Assembly: GCA_905250025.1 (NCBI GenBank)
Contig: CAJNOJ010000192.1
Span: 140,628-204,627, forward strand
Direction of reading: 5' to 3'
DNA: 64,000 nt
Source: Adineta ricciae
Taxonomy: Eukaryota > Rotifera > Eurotatoria > Adinetida > Adinetidae
How positions within the stretch are numbered: the stretch's first letter is position 1; each line of letters starts with the position of its first letter. The translations under genes were made by a program, and so were the position numbers. The notes under the pieces are model-generated. The model worked only from the letters and a program-made list of their open reading frames with translations, was not told the DNA's origin and did not search any database. Of this stretch, positions 22,135 to 34,559 are shown in pieces.

Positions 22135-23049
22135 ATGTCATCCGACAACGAGAACGAAAGTGTTCTAATTGGTAATGATTCGGATTTCTGGCGATATTCT
22201 GGCAAAAATGGCTTTGATTTGACTCGAGGAAGTGATCATTCTCTTCGCTTACAGACAACAACTCAACCTATTACGATCGACCCGACTCGCACGGCGTTAA
22301 TCATCATTGACATGCAAAACTTTTTTATTCATCCGTCTGTGCGTTCACATCCAGCAGGTCTGGTTGCATGTGAACAACTCCTCCGATTCGCCATTCCTGC
22401 AGCGCGCAAATCAGGTATTCAAGTTATTTGGTTAAATTGGGGCTTAACCGACGATGATATTCATCAGGCTCCGCCTTCCTTAAAACGAGCGTTTTCACGT
22501 GGGTTAACAACAGAATCGAGCTCGGGGACAAAGTCTATCTACACAGGTCTTGGCAGTGAATTAGGAGAGATTGTTCTTCCCAGTGGCGAACATATCAATG
22601 GTGGCAGATTACTGATGCGTGATACTTGGAATGCGAGTCTTTATGATCCACTTTTTGAGAGCTATCAAAATAGTCAATCCCATACAAAAGCTGATCAATG
22701 GTTTCATAAGGTAAATTAGTCAATGAGCGATGGAAATAATATTGTTTTACTTGTATAATAGGATCGTGTTTCTGGCTTATGGTCTCATGATTCTCCATTG
22801 CTCTCATATCTTCGTTCGAACAGAATTGTTACGTTAATCTTTGCTGGTGTGAACACCGATCAATGTGTGGCGGGTACATTACACGATGCTGAATACAAAG
22901 GCTTTGATTGTATTCTCTTGAGTGACGGTTGTGGTACGATGAGTCCGTCATTTGCACGTGAATGTGTTGAATATAACTGTAGTAGAGGTGATGGATTTCT
23001 AATAGATAGTGAAACACTTGCTAAAAATATTGAAGATTATTTAAATTAG
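22135..23049 (+). CDS. Isochorismatase-like cysteine hydrolase, copy A
   Basis: Two exons, 22135-22710 and 22762-23049, with a 51-bp GTAAAT...ATAG intron; 287 residues. Start is ATG 22135 (MSSDNEN). The isochorismatase fold is shown by TALIIIDMQNFF (catalytic Asp59), a Rossmann-type core, and GVNTDQCVAGT (nucleophile Cys227). The usual catalytic Lys position appears to be Arg162 (LLMRDTWNASLYDPL). Related enzymes hydrolyse C-N bonds in small amides; the substrate cannot be read here. The sequence recalls fungal-type members of the family, so horizontal origin is possible. It lies 134 bp upstream of a co-oriented dioxygenase-like gene, and the pair is kept in copy B. Confidence 0.88.
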
Positions 23050-23182
23050 ACTAACAAATAAAGATACTTTTCTTTATCAAGATGCGACGAATTGATAAGA
23101 ATCTTGCGATGCAATCTTCCTCTCTTTATCAAAACTTCGATGATATAAAACGTTTTCAAAACTTCCATTTGCTTTTAAGACA

Positions 23183-24190
23183 ATGTCGTCCTCATTTTCC
23201 ATAACACCGACCCCACCTCTTGTTCTTCCTACGACAAATCCCATTTCATTAACTTCTGCTGATATTGATGCATATCGTACCAATGGTTACCATGTCGTAC
23301 CAAATCTTCTCTCTCCATCTCAGCTTGAGCAATGGCGAACGATAATCTTCAATGCCGTACAAGACCGTGCGGAGAAAAAATACAAATTTGCCACAGTGTT
23401 GGAAGATGATCACACCAATGTAGATTTGGACTACTATGATAATGTTTTCACACAACGTGTGAATCTATGGCAGACACACCCATCTGTAAAAGAATTGCTA
23501 CTAGAAAGTGGCTCCGTTATTGGAAAGATCGCAGCTGAGTTGGAAGGAGTCGATTGTATTCGAATTTGGCACGATCAGGCGCTGATTAAAGAATCATTTG
23601 GAAATCCAACTGCGTGGCATTTGGATGTTCCATATTGGTCCTTCACTACCTTACATGCTATCAGTGTTTGGATTGCATTAGACGATGCAACAGTTGAGAA
23701 CGGCTGTATGTATTTCATGCCTGGGTCACACAAAGTTAGTCTTACATCATTCATTTATAAAAAAAAAACTAAGTGACTATCAATAGGTGATACCGAACGC
23801 CATTTCCATGAATCGAATGAGACATTTCCTGAAATCAAAATTGGTAAAAATCTTTCAGATATATTTAAGATTTATCCTGAATTGATGAAATATCCAACAA
23901 TTCCTGTACCGATGAAAGCGGGTAGTGCATCATTTCATTGTGGTCATTTGATTCACGGTGCTGGTGCCAATATGACACCGGGACGGAGAGCGGCAATGAC
24001 AATTCAAATGTAACAAAGATTAAGAGAAAAACGAAAATTTTTAATCTTTTGTATTTATAGGATGCCGGATAACATGGTGTTTAATGGTAAACAGAATATT
24101 TTAACAAAAGAACAAATGGATCAATTAGAAGTCGGTGTGTCAGTGTTCAATGATGATGAGCGAAATCCTGTTTTATATAGAAAGAACTGA
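23183..24190 (+). CDS. Phytanoyl-CoA dioxygenase-like Fe(II)/2-oxoglutarate oxygenase, copy A
   Basis: Three exons, 23183-23734, 23787-24009 and 24061-24190, about 300 residues. The fold is shown by YRTNGYHVVPNLLSP, the iron motif HLD (His146, Asp148 in AWHLDVPYW), the double-stranded helix core (VWIALDD, NGCMYFMPGSH), and the distal HGAGANMTPGRRAAM with iron-binding His and the 2-oxoglutarate Arg. Such enzymes hydroxylate small molecules, including NRPS products, but no substrate can be inferred. Exon 2 has two extra bases near 23790 versus copy B (GTGATACCGAA against GTGACCGAA), shifting the frame. Use of a donor four bases downstream (GTTA|GTCTTA) would restore it. Otherwise copy A is a pseudogene. 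Confidence 0.82.
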
Positions 24191-24255
24191 ATGAAGTGTA
24201 TTTGTTTTGAATATTTCTTGTGATTTCATTTCGTTTAGTCTAGACGAAAAGATAA

Positions 24256-25943
24256 TTAATATCGAAGGAATTTTTGAATACGGTGATTGCCAGTATCAAC
24301 GACATATAAGTTAAGTTGATTATCAAGTGCAACGCCATATGGAGTAGTGAGATGTGTAGTATCGCTTCCAGATACGGTTGAAACGCCAGCAATAGTTGTT
24401 CCGTTAGCTTCATCCGATAAAAAGAATTGAATACGGTGATTGTTAAGATCTGCAACATATATATTTCCCATTGGGTCAACTGTCATACCAACTGGTGAAC
24501 TAAGAAGTGCTGATGTTGAACCCATTGTTCCATTGACAGTACCAGTAATCAATTTCCATCGACTGTCACCTATTTTCCAACGAACAACATTATTTAAATT
24601 GAAATTAACAATTATAAGACTATCTGAGAAAGATTCATAATATACACTACTAGGAGAATGTAATTGTGAAGAGTTTAGTCCTGGTCCGTTTCCTCCCGCA
24701 ACTACTGTTCCTGAAGTTGCATTGTAGAGATAACGCATTATTCGATGATTACCAGTATCCGCTATGTAGAGTGTACCAGTATCAGAATCTCTTGTCAGAC
24801 CAAATGGTGTGAACAATTCATTGCCCGCATTACCAATGACACCTAGGCAAATAAAGATTCATGATTCACGTTAATATCAATATTGATATTTTATGTTTCT
24901 AACTACCCGTTCCAGCAATTATTCTTCCTATCGTAGCATTGTTTGGCCAAAAAAGAATCTTCGAAGAGCTATAATCTGTTATGTACATATTGTCATCAGA
25001 ATCTAACAGAATATGAGTGGGCAATGTCAATCCGGTCAAAATTGATCCTGCGGTGCAATTGAGATTTCCCGCAACAGTTGTACCTGAAGTTGCATCTCGA
25101 AGCCAACGTTGAATCCGATAGCAAGTGTAATCAGCAATATACAGAGTATTTAGCCGATCTATCGCCACACTCATTGGTGTATTCAAACAATTGTTCGCTA
25201 CACCTGATAGTCCAGTAATTCCGGCAACAGTTATTCCAGTTGAATTCCAACGTAACTTAGCTTCAGCTATACAAAGTAAAAAGTTCGAGAGTTTTCTTAA
25301 CAAGGTAACTAACGATATGTTGTTTTCGTTCTTGGCAACAAAAGAAGTACAGGAATGAGAATACTCGATACGAGAAGCACAATACCAATGGCGATTGAAA
25401 TACTTATAAAGATTTTCTTTTGTCTAAAATATTTCGTTTTATATGCAAAGACGAAAGGGAATTTCAATACTTTTCTTTTTTCTTTTTATTCGAATCTCTA
25501 TGATATTCTCTTGTGATTCCCAGGCCATTTGAATTGGAATAAAACATCTGAAATTTACATACGACAATATGAACTGGAGTAATCGACAACTCACTTTAGC
25601 CTCTGTTAGTTTTGAACTGTTGACTGTGATAACCGATTGGTCTTCGAATTCTGGTGAAATTCGATATTTCTACAAAAAATAAAATAATTAATGATAATTA
25701 ATCATCGGATCGAATTACTTGTAAATCTGAACGAAGACTAGTAGACTGTGTTGAATGAACAGGATTTATGATTACTTGTGGAGTTTTTTCAGATGTCATT
25801 GTAACTTTGTTTGGAAGAGGAATTTTCGGTCTTGATCGTACACACACATGGATTACGTGAGTCGATTGTGATGCATCATGAGTTACGGATCGCGGATGAT
25901 GACATCGATGAACTTTTGAGCGAGTAGCTCTTACTATGACCAT
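24256..25943 (-). CDS. NHL-repeat membrane protein, copy A
   Basis: Exons on the minus strand: 25719-25943, 25595-25669, 25314-25423, 24907-25266 and 24256-24842. The third encodes one membrane span (IFISISIAIGIVLLVSSILI); the last two encode about five to six NHL repeats (MSVAIDRLNTLYIADYTCYR, GMTVDPMGNIYVADLNNHR, GVALDNQLNLYVVDTGNHR), a beta-propeller expected outside the membrane. NHL proteins of this type are abundant in bdelloids; the role is unknown. Reading frame across the junction of exons 2 and 3 does not close by the obvious splice sites, so an exon or donor is mis-set there. The 49-bp intron 25670-25718 is absent from copy B. Confidence 0.75.
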
Positions 25944-26468
25944 GATCTCAGTGCACTTTGACAGATAAAACTATAACAAATGTATTTTGCGCTGAAGAGT
26001 AGTTTTTATATGGGTGTATTCATATGTTAATAAAAACAAAGAATTGCGTTATTGGCTTTTCGATGGAAAGGCTTCTTTTTTGTTGTATTGATTAGTTTAT
26101 TAACAAAGCAAAACCAACAACTCAACGAATGCATCGCATTTGAATATAAATTCAATATTGAAATACTCGAAAACAACGAAGTTTTCTTTTCTTTACGGAA
26201 AAATCACCTTTACTAACGATCGCACACGATCAAGTTGTTCTTTTGCCATCAAAACCTCCCAAAATTACTTCCATCCAATGAAATATTGGTCATAGATGCT
26301 TTCGAAAAATGATTATTATATCCTTGTATTCGACTGAGAGAACAACAAGTTAAATTGTGATGCGTACCATACGAATGGGATGAATGACTCATCACTTCCA
26401 GTCAGATTCGTTGAAAAAAACTAACAAACTACATAGATTATTATTAATTAAGATCGCTTTAAGAAAAT
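25944..26468. other. Intergenic, copy A
   Basis: AT-rich, no supportable gene. It is shorter than the copy B counterpart, which has about 150 bp and 300 bp extra blocks. Confidence 0.5.
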
Positions 26469-26955
26469 CTACTGATTGGAGAACACTTTCCACTGATATT
26501 TGACAGCGGGAGAACCGAATACAAGTCCTGATAAGTCAGCGCACATTACTAAAGGTTTGCCTAGTTTTTGAACGTTGATTAATCCTGTTTGATAAAATAA
26601 TCGGAAGGGAGAAGTTTTACATTTAGAATCTAAGAGTTTCAAAGCTGTATGTGTTCGAAATCGAATAACAACACGAGCCGATTTACTGGTATTTAATTGT
26701 GGACCATGTCTTTCGATTGATCGACCGAGTATATCCTCTGTTTCTTGATCTTCTGCCATAGCGATATCATTCCAACGAGTTTTATTGCCAATTTACATAT
26801 ATTGACGACGATTTTCTTGTGCAACTAATAAATCACTATTGTGTTGAACCATTGTCTACACTGCAATTGCGATAGGAACAGAAAGAACGATAAGTAATTG
26901 AGCGATTTCAAGGCATGAACATCGTTTTCTTATCTCCTCGATTTTCGCATCGAAA
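26469..26955 (-). pseudogene. Decaying small single-pass membrane protein gene, copy A
   Basis: The C-terminal 96 codons are open (MAEDQETEDILGRSIERHG to KYQWKVFSNQ). Upstream the reading matches the N-terminal part of copy B (signal-anchor VPIAIAV) but has stops (GTGTAG, ATGTAA) and an insert. I do not recognise the domain. Copy B has the opposite lesions: intact N-terminus, broken C-terminus. The ancestor was probably a type II membrane protein of at least 150 residues. Confidence 0.6.
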
Positions 26956-27142
26956 AATGACTGACAAGAACTCGCTTTTTATGTCATTTCTATTCAGTTT
27001 CAAACAAATATTGATCGCGTTTCATATTTCTTTCTCTTCTCATTCATTGTTTCAATGAAACTTTATTTAATCGCGTAGAATTGAGTAATTGGCGTCATAT
27101 GAAACTGCAAAAAACTTTATTAAGATTTGTCTAATGGACGAT

Positions 27143-29067
27143 CTAGAAGAACATGGAAGTCGAATCAACGATTGCTTGTGCAATATTACGAGGTGTGATA
27201 AGTATTTGGGAAATCTTCTCCGAAAAATACTCGAACATTGATGGTCGATCACGAAAGAAGATATTTGATGACTAAAAGAAGAAAAAACAAACAAGACGAT
27301 TAAGTTGAGATTCATTTGGTCATTTTGACTTACTTGTTCTCCAAGCCACAGATGAATAGATTGTGGTGTGTCATTATTTCGTCCAGTGAATCCAATTTGA
27401 CACGTAACCGAAGAATATTTTGCCAATTGTTTGATTTCATTTGCGATTACATCTGGATTAAAGCGAGTTTTCGAAAAGAGCACTGTTGAATCTGTAAGAT
27501 CGAATGATATACTCGACACTTGCTTAAATTGATTGAGATTATCCACCATATCCGTTGTTGATGTGATCGGCCATGAATAGATATGTTCGACGCATGGAAA
27601 TAAGTAACTTAATTTGCTAAGATTATAAATCTCTTCTTGTGGATAGGGGGAGAAATCGAATCTGAGTGTGCGTATTTGTTTGAGTTGTATCAATTGAATT
27701 CGATTAAATAAATCAAACCAAAAGGATGAATTGTCATCGTGTTTAAATTCTAAAGTATGAAGTCGTGGTAGAAGATATTGAACATCTTTCAAAATGTGGA
27801 ATGAAGAAGGAGAAATTATTAAACATTCAATTTGCTTTAAATCAACAATAGTCGATAGACTTTGCAAAGATTTTTTCCAAGACAATCGTAATTTTTTAAT
27901 CGAGATCAATCGCGGAAGATTGGCGAATTGATATTCATGAACGATTTCATTGTTGGGTATTGTTGAATAGATCGGTGATTCGTGATTGATTTCGAAATAT
28001 GATAGATTGAAAGCAGAACCGGTAAGTGTACATAAATAGTTACAAAAACCAACCACAAACCAACATTTCTCTTCCAGCCAAAACGGTGTACGAAATGAAT
28101 CGAGGGTTTCGTCAGTTATACCGCCAATCGTGCTGAAGAGAAAATTGAAGGAAGTCAAAGATTGTGTGATCGTTTGCCACCAATGTCCGTTAATCATACT
28201 CGCATCGTTCATTCCATGCGTAGATTCGATGTCAAAATGAGTTAAATTCGGAAAATTTCGTAAGGTATGTTCGATTGTATCGATGGATAATAATGTAACT
28301 ATCAGAATAAGATCAAATGCTTGGCGATCTTTCTAAGAAGAAGAAAAAAAAACGATGCAACACTCACATCCTACTGTCAAACTGAATCGTCGTAATGAAT
28401 AACACGGCTGAATATGACGAAAAACACCAAAACCATTGCCATGAAACGTAATCGATTGAAGTTGAGGTGCGTGTTGAACGATTGATTTAATATTTTCACA
28501 TGAATTTCCACCAAAATCTAATCGACGCAGATTGGAACATGGAATTGACTCGACACAATCAATGCAGTTTGTTGATAAATATTCTAATTGAGGTAGTATT
28601 CGAGTGTAGAAGTGTCGAAGAGTCGAGCGCCATTGATTTAATTCCGCTGCCACTGCTTTGGGATGGTTAAATGAAAGAGAACGAAGTCGAGTCAAATTGT
28701 GTAGTTTAGAGAAAATTTCATGTAAAGATTTAAACTCAATGTGGATCAATGAAATCGATCGAAGATTTGTGAATTGGTCAATTGGAAAATAAGATAAGAA
28801 AAGTATCGATTGATTTGGTGTATCAATATCATCAGAAAGTCGTAAGGAGATGATTTGTTCAGGTCGAATCGATTTACAAATCAGGTGAAAGTGCGATTTT
28901 CCAATGGATCGTAAATTGACTCGGTAAGTCGAATGAGAATTTAAAATCGAATCGATTCGATTGTTAAGATTTAAAAATGAATGAAGAATCTCCTCTGTTC
29001 GAAGGTATTGAAACAAAATATGAAGTAATTCAGTCGGTAATTGATTAAACGAACTAATTTGATTCAT
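27143..29067 (-). CDS. F-box and leucine-rich-repeat protein, copy A
   Basis: Exons 28368-29067, 27334-28328 and 27143-27271 (700+995+129 nt) give an in-frame 607-residue protein. The F-box is at the N-terminus (LPTELLHILFQYLRTEEIL, LNNRIDSIL). It is followed by irregular LRR-type repeats (SNLRRLDFGGNSCENIKSI, FPNLTHFDI, LPRLHTLEF). Donors are GGAT|GTGAGT and CAA|GTAAGT; the acceptor of exon 2 is AAAG|ATCGCC, because the nearer TTAG would create a stop. It is presumably a substrate adaptor of an SCF ubiquitin ligase. An upstream ATG at 29145 adds a hydrophobic leader atypical for F-box proteins, so 29067 is preferred. Confidence 0.82.
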
Positions 29068-29370
29068 TGCAATGTATTCAGAAAGACAGTTTTGCTTTTT
29101 GTTTCTATGTAAAAAGATAAAAAGAAAGAGAAAGACATGAAACATCTTTTGTAAGTTAGATAAGAAATGTTTTATTTAATTCTTTTCGTCATTGATCATG
29201 TTTGCGTTATCATCATGGATGTTTAATAGTTTCAAGAGCAGTCATGTCGGTATTTTAACCAATAGGACGATTAAAAATAAATTTTGGCAAGATTAGATAA
29301 TGTGTTAGTATACTCATTACAATCGCACACAGATAATACAGGAAAAAGTCTCAGGTAACGTCAGCGAAGT
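29068..29370. other. Intergenic, copy A
   Basis: About 300 bp between the F-box/LRR start and the F-box/LamG remnant. No feature seen. Confidence 0.5.
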
Positions 29371-30205
29371 TTTTCCATTTTATCGACAATAAGTTGTCCG
29401 ATATTGATATTTATCCAATTTCGCTTTCGATTCGTAGATGTTCTACCAGGCGTCCATATTTCTGTTCCACTCCCTGTTGATGTCATAAGAACCGTTTTTT
29501 TTTTGTGAATGTCCATTGACATAGATTTCTTGTTTCTTTCGTGATACTTGTGTTACAACATGATACCATCGAGAATAAAACAAAGATGTTTACTCATAGC
29601 AGAGGTTAGCTCAATTCTTACGTGTTGAGTTCGATAGGTGTTGTTGAATTGAAATCAAATTGAATGTGCTCGTCTGAAATCATCATTTGATTCTGTATGA
29701 ATTGCGCTGCTTCTGAAAAACCTAAATGAAGCCAAATCTGGTCAGGATGTTCCCATGCACCAATTACTGTTTGAAAAGGCATGGTATTATGCAGTGGAGA
29801 CCATTCTGTAGCAAGGAAACAGCAAAGTAATCTGTTTGGTAACGAGGGAACTCATTTACGGGTACAGTAATAACTGAGTTTCCATCGCGACGAAGACATG
29901 AACCAAGAAAACAGTGTGATTGAATTGGATTTCCTACGAGCGAGAAACTAATCATGACCCAATTTATCTGCATCTTCAAATGTTCAGTGACCAACAAGAT
30001 ATTTTTTCTTAAAAATGTTAAATCTTTTATTTAGAAAAAGATTACTGACAACGATACAACGCCACAGTCGACAAGTCCGTGAAATAACTAGAAGATCATG
30101 AAGATTTTCGTCAGCCAGCTAGAATAAGATTGTAGTGAGCATTTCTATAGGAATATCACCAATACAGTGTGTCGTCGAGATGTACGTCTCGTCATTCAAT
30201 TGTAT
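29371..30205 (-). pseudogene. F-box/LamG gene remnant, copy A
   Basis: Aligned with the intact copy B (44126-45175) this copy lacks 160 bp of the LamG exon. The breakpoint is at 29440/29441, equivalent to B 44205-44364, with an ATG microhomology at the ends. It also lacks about 20 bp in exon 1 near 29947, has further small indels, and has lost the N-terminal coding end and ATG. It is clearly non-functional. Confidence 0.8.
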
Positions 30206-30976
30206 ATTATCAAAAGTAAAACTGCGTTTTCGGAGAAAATGATTTAAACCAAATGATCTTCTTTGAGTTGAAGGAATAGATTTCAACAGCGTACGGCATA
30301 GTGCCTTAGTCTTACGGGAAAACTTTCAAAATGTCCACAATTGTAATAATCATGCTTGATCACAGTTAGTTTTTAGCACCTTCGAACGGTTGGCAAGCGT
30401 TGTATATTCGCCTTGTCGATGACTGTAAAATAAGCACGTGGTAGTAAGAAAAGAAAGAAAAAAAACTCGAAGTTTTGTCAAGATATTAGGAAGAAAGTAT
30501 AAGTTGAGGATGATAGTCGTATCGTGTACATGGTGTTTCATAATAATGTGTGTTGGAAAACGTCAAACACTTCAGATATTCGATTACTTATGCATTTATA
30601 ATCAGATTTCAAAACGAAACAAGTAAAATTTATTTGAACTATTGAGAGCCAATAATAACATAGTTGACAATGAATATTATATCCAAAAGAAGACAAAAGT
30701 CGATCTCTTGGTTATACAAATTCAGCCGAGTCATAAAGAAAGATATACTTCGTTTGAGAGACTCATACATTTTATTTCTAGATTTTCATGAAACACGCAA
30801 TATGCATTTAAATCCATCGACAGACGAAAAACAATGAAGGAATTCTTTAAAGACTTCAATACTTTCTTTGATAAAGGTCCTATGGATCAAAATATGATGT
30901 AAGAGTGTTTTTCGTGTGCGAGAATATTTAATTTAAATTAGGAATAAGTGTATATATGTGATATTATATAAAAAAT
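30206..30976. other. Intergenic, copy A
   Basis: 771 bp 3' of the NRPS. A short plus-strand frame (30438-30626) is not kept in copy B. No terminator-like structure recognised. Confidence 0.5.
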
Positions 30977-33900
30977 CTAACATCCAAAAACAGTTTCTTT
31001 ACGAGAAAGAACTGAGTGAGTCCGTAGATTGGTGATGGCCCGAGCGAGTTGAATGACTGATAAATGATCGAAGAAGAGATGCGTATTGATTTCAGTAGAA
31101 ATTTCTCGTTGCAATAAAGTTATTAGTTGTAAAGCCTTGAGAGACGTACCACCTTGTTCAAAAAATGATTTGTTCACGTCGATGTCGTCTGTTGTACAAT
31201 CCAGAATTCGAGAGAAAACGACTTGAATGGATTTCATGAGCTCTGTTTGCTGTTGTGATATATCAATAATAGGTATTGAACACGGTATACTGACTTCCTA
31301 AAACAAATATATACATAGTCATAGATAACAAGTTTTGATTTGTTTATTACTTGATTTGTCTCATTTGTCTCGTTTGTGTTCAGTGTGATAATCTCATTCA
31401 AAGGTAAGTGTAACTGATCTGTACGATTCGAACCAAACAGCTGAGTGAGTAATTTTACCAAAGAATTCGCATGTTGTTCAATCGTTTCTCGTTCAAAGAC
31501 ATCAGACATGTATCCCCAAACACAATCAATAGTCATAGCGTGTTTGTCAAAGGAAAATGAGACGTCCAAATCGAATTTGTATCCCACATCAATATCTTTT
31601 ATTGGCTTCTTATAAGTAGAAATACGACATGAATCACCAAACATGATGTCATCCATATTTGTATAATCGATCAGTGTCGTATCGACACTGAAAATTGTTT
31701 GGAGATATGGAAATTGTAAGTGAGAATTTGGTACACGATGCAAATCAATCAGTTTATCATAAGGTAAGTGTGCATGTTGAACACTTGTCAGAAATGCCTT
31801 TTGTACTTTATAGACGAGTTCAATGAAGGAGAGTTTATCAAGATCAGCATTGACGATACGACACGGAAGAATATTAACAAACATGCCGATCATCGAGACA
31901 AGTTCTGGCCGATATCGATTCTGATGAATAACACCCACACATGCATCTCGATTATGTGCTGAAAGTTGAGCCAGAAAGAGATAGTAACATGTGAGACCCA
32001 ATTGGAATAAGGTGACATTGAGTTCGTTAGCACACATAACCATTGAGCGCGCAATTTCTAATGGAATGGTAATACTCAACAGCTCGCCTTGACCCGTACG
32101 GCGAGCTGATAACGATTGTTTAGTACTACCCAGATTTAATTGACGATCCCAGGCATAATCACATAGAAGTTCTTTCCAATAAGTACATGCTTCCGACATC
32201 AGTAATGTTCGTTCATGAACAGAATAATCGATATACTGAAGACAAGGTGTCTGTAGTTCCTCACCTGCATAAGCCAATTTCAATTCATCTAAGAACAAAT
32301 CTATAGCTTGTCCATCGAATGAACCATGATGAAAATTAAATAGGAGTAAATCATTAGTTAATAATATGTCTTTGTTATCGCCGTGATCATAACGAATGAA
32401 GTGACAGCGAAAAACACCATTATTTTCTGTGTCAAATGGTGTCCACATTTCTTCGCGCAATATCTTCTTCTGTTGTTGTTCATCATGGACGGTGCTCACG
32501 CGCATAGGATAAGTTATTGCATTATGAATCGACTGACGCAATATACCATGTTTGACATCGAACATGAGTCGAGTACGAAAGATCCAATGTTTACTGACTA
32601 CGGAATTTAGCGCCTGAAGACACCGGTCAATCGACAATTGACCAGCATCAATTTGAAATATCATATTCATATTAAAGACGGGTGCGAGTTGCGGCCAATC
32701 TATGAAACGAGTATGTTCAGCCAACCAGATACTCGTTTGAGCATATGAAGCAGGACCTAAAAGAAACAGTACTTTTATCGTTCAGCGAACACTAACAATC
32801 GCTCTACTAACCTTCGATGATATTAAGTGGAATCCATGGTAAATGGAGAATGACTTGACGTTCTTCGATCAGACGAGCATGATCAGCAATCGTTGTAGAA
32901 CGAAAAAGTAAACTAATGTCGATTGATTGTCGAAATTGAGTTTGATAGTTGTGATGAAGTTTCATGAGAAGAAGCGAATGGCCACCGAGTTTAAAAAAAC
33001 TGATATTGATCGTAGGAATGTGTTTCAGACCGAGCACTCGACACCAAATTGATGCTATATGTCGCTCCAAGTCGCTTCGATGCTGTTCGTCTGATTCTGT
33101 CATATCCGAAGAGAGGAGTGAAAAATCAGGACATGGCAATGCCTTTCTATCTAATTTTCCATTGAGATTCAATGGAAAGTTATCGACGAGAACAAACAAC
33201 GACGGTACCATGTACAAAGGTAGATGTTTCGAGCATTCATCACGCAATATGTTAGTGTTCAGATGGATTTTTGTTTCAACATAGGCTACAATATGTTCTA
33301 GGTTCTCGTGAGTGACCTTGACGACGACACAATTAGTAATATCCAATGAATATAGCATGATGACTGTTTCTATTTCGCCTAATTCAATTCGTTGTCCTCT
33401 CAACTTCACTTGAAAATCTTTGCGACCGACAAATACCAATTGTCCATCTGAAGTAATTCTGGCCAGATCACCTGTTCGATAGAACACACCATCAACATTA
33501 GGTATTTGAACAAGTACCCGTTCACTCGCTTGAGGATCATCGAGATAACCCGAAAAGATGCCAACGCCACCAAGAAATATCTCACCAATATGTCGTCCAT
33601 CAGGTAACACTTGCTGACCATAGTTATCAAGTACAAGAACTTTTCGACCTGGTAGACACCGACCGATCGGCACAATCTCCGGAATGATGCTGTCTGTAGC
33701 TTGCATTCTGTAGGCCAGCGCAGATATGGTGCATTCAGCTGGAGCATATATATTGGCCAAACAGCACGACTTTGGTAAATACCTAAATAAGCTGCTTGCC
33801 GCCTTCCTTTGTAACTGTTCTCCTGAAAGATGAGAAAGAATCATTTTTTAAAATATAGCGTACTATAAATTACCTCCGACAGTGATTAATTTCAGTGTAG

Positions 33901-34558
33901 CAAGACAGTTGGATATTTCTGGGTCGCCATTCCTGTTTAGGTAATCGGACAAAACGGATAACGATGTTGGTACAAAGTCGATCATGGTTATTTGGTTCTT
34001 TACAATTGTTTGACAAAGATAATATGTATCGAGATTACCATGTGGTCGAAGTAATACGAGTGTCGCACCACAAATGTAACTTCCCAGATATTCATCAACA
34101 TGTTCATCGAATGAACAACTACCCATTTGAATTATTACATCATTTTCGCGATTGGAGAGCAGTTGGTTATGCGAATGCACCATATACGTGAAGTTTCGAT
34201 GGCTAATGGGTACTACTTTGGGTGTTCCTGTCGAGCCACTCGTGAAAATCAAAAAAGCGATGTCGTCCATCAGTACATTCACGTCTGTCGACGATTCAAA
34301 GTCACCTTTAATTATATTCTCCACCGATACTTTGTTCTTCGGAATGAGATGATCGGTAGTCGAGTGAGTGAGAACACATCGTGGTCGAGTGAGATCAGTC
34401 AACAACTGCAGTCGTTCGAATGGTTCATGAGGTGAGAGTGGAAGGTACGAAGCACCACTAAACAGAATTGCCATGATACCAATGGCCATTTCAATCGACC
34501 GCTCAACACATTGACCAACGATATCGCCTCGTTCTACTTGACAGTGATCGATGAGATG
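30977..34558 (-). CDS. NRPS, last modules (A5-T5-C6-T6), copy A
   Basis: The 3' end of the giant NRPS at 48473-63362. Exons: 33874-34558 (A5 first half, TSGSTGTPKVVP), 32812-33822 (A5 second half with YRTGDL and [10 protein letters not shown], then T5 with [10 protein letters not shown]), 31351-32756 (C6 with active-type HHGSFDG), and 30977-31297 (T6, GGTSLKAL, then stop). Bases 34531-34558 overlap 48473-48500 (27/28 identical). Joining there gives one uninterrupted frame. No thioesterase, reductase or cyclising domain follows T6, so the mode of release is unclear. Predicted A5 code, by eye against GrsA: DEDDIVIISK. Confidence 0.88.
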
Positions 34559-34559
34559 N
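34559..34559. other. Scaffold joint: copy A to copy B
   Basis: The NRPS A5 domain is interrupted and followed by the N-terminal part of paralogue 3 (copy B). The NRPS continues at 48473. Confidence 0.92.

Noticed and set aside
30438..30626. Plus-strand 62-codon frame 3' of the NRPS
   Set aside because: Not kept in copy B at about 45490-45660.
30977..31297. Hidden thioesterase at the NRPS C-terminus
   Set aside because: Only a carrier domain and a short tail are present before the stop; no GxSxG-type motif. The next 770 bp have no supportable exon.
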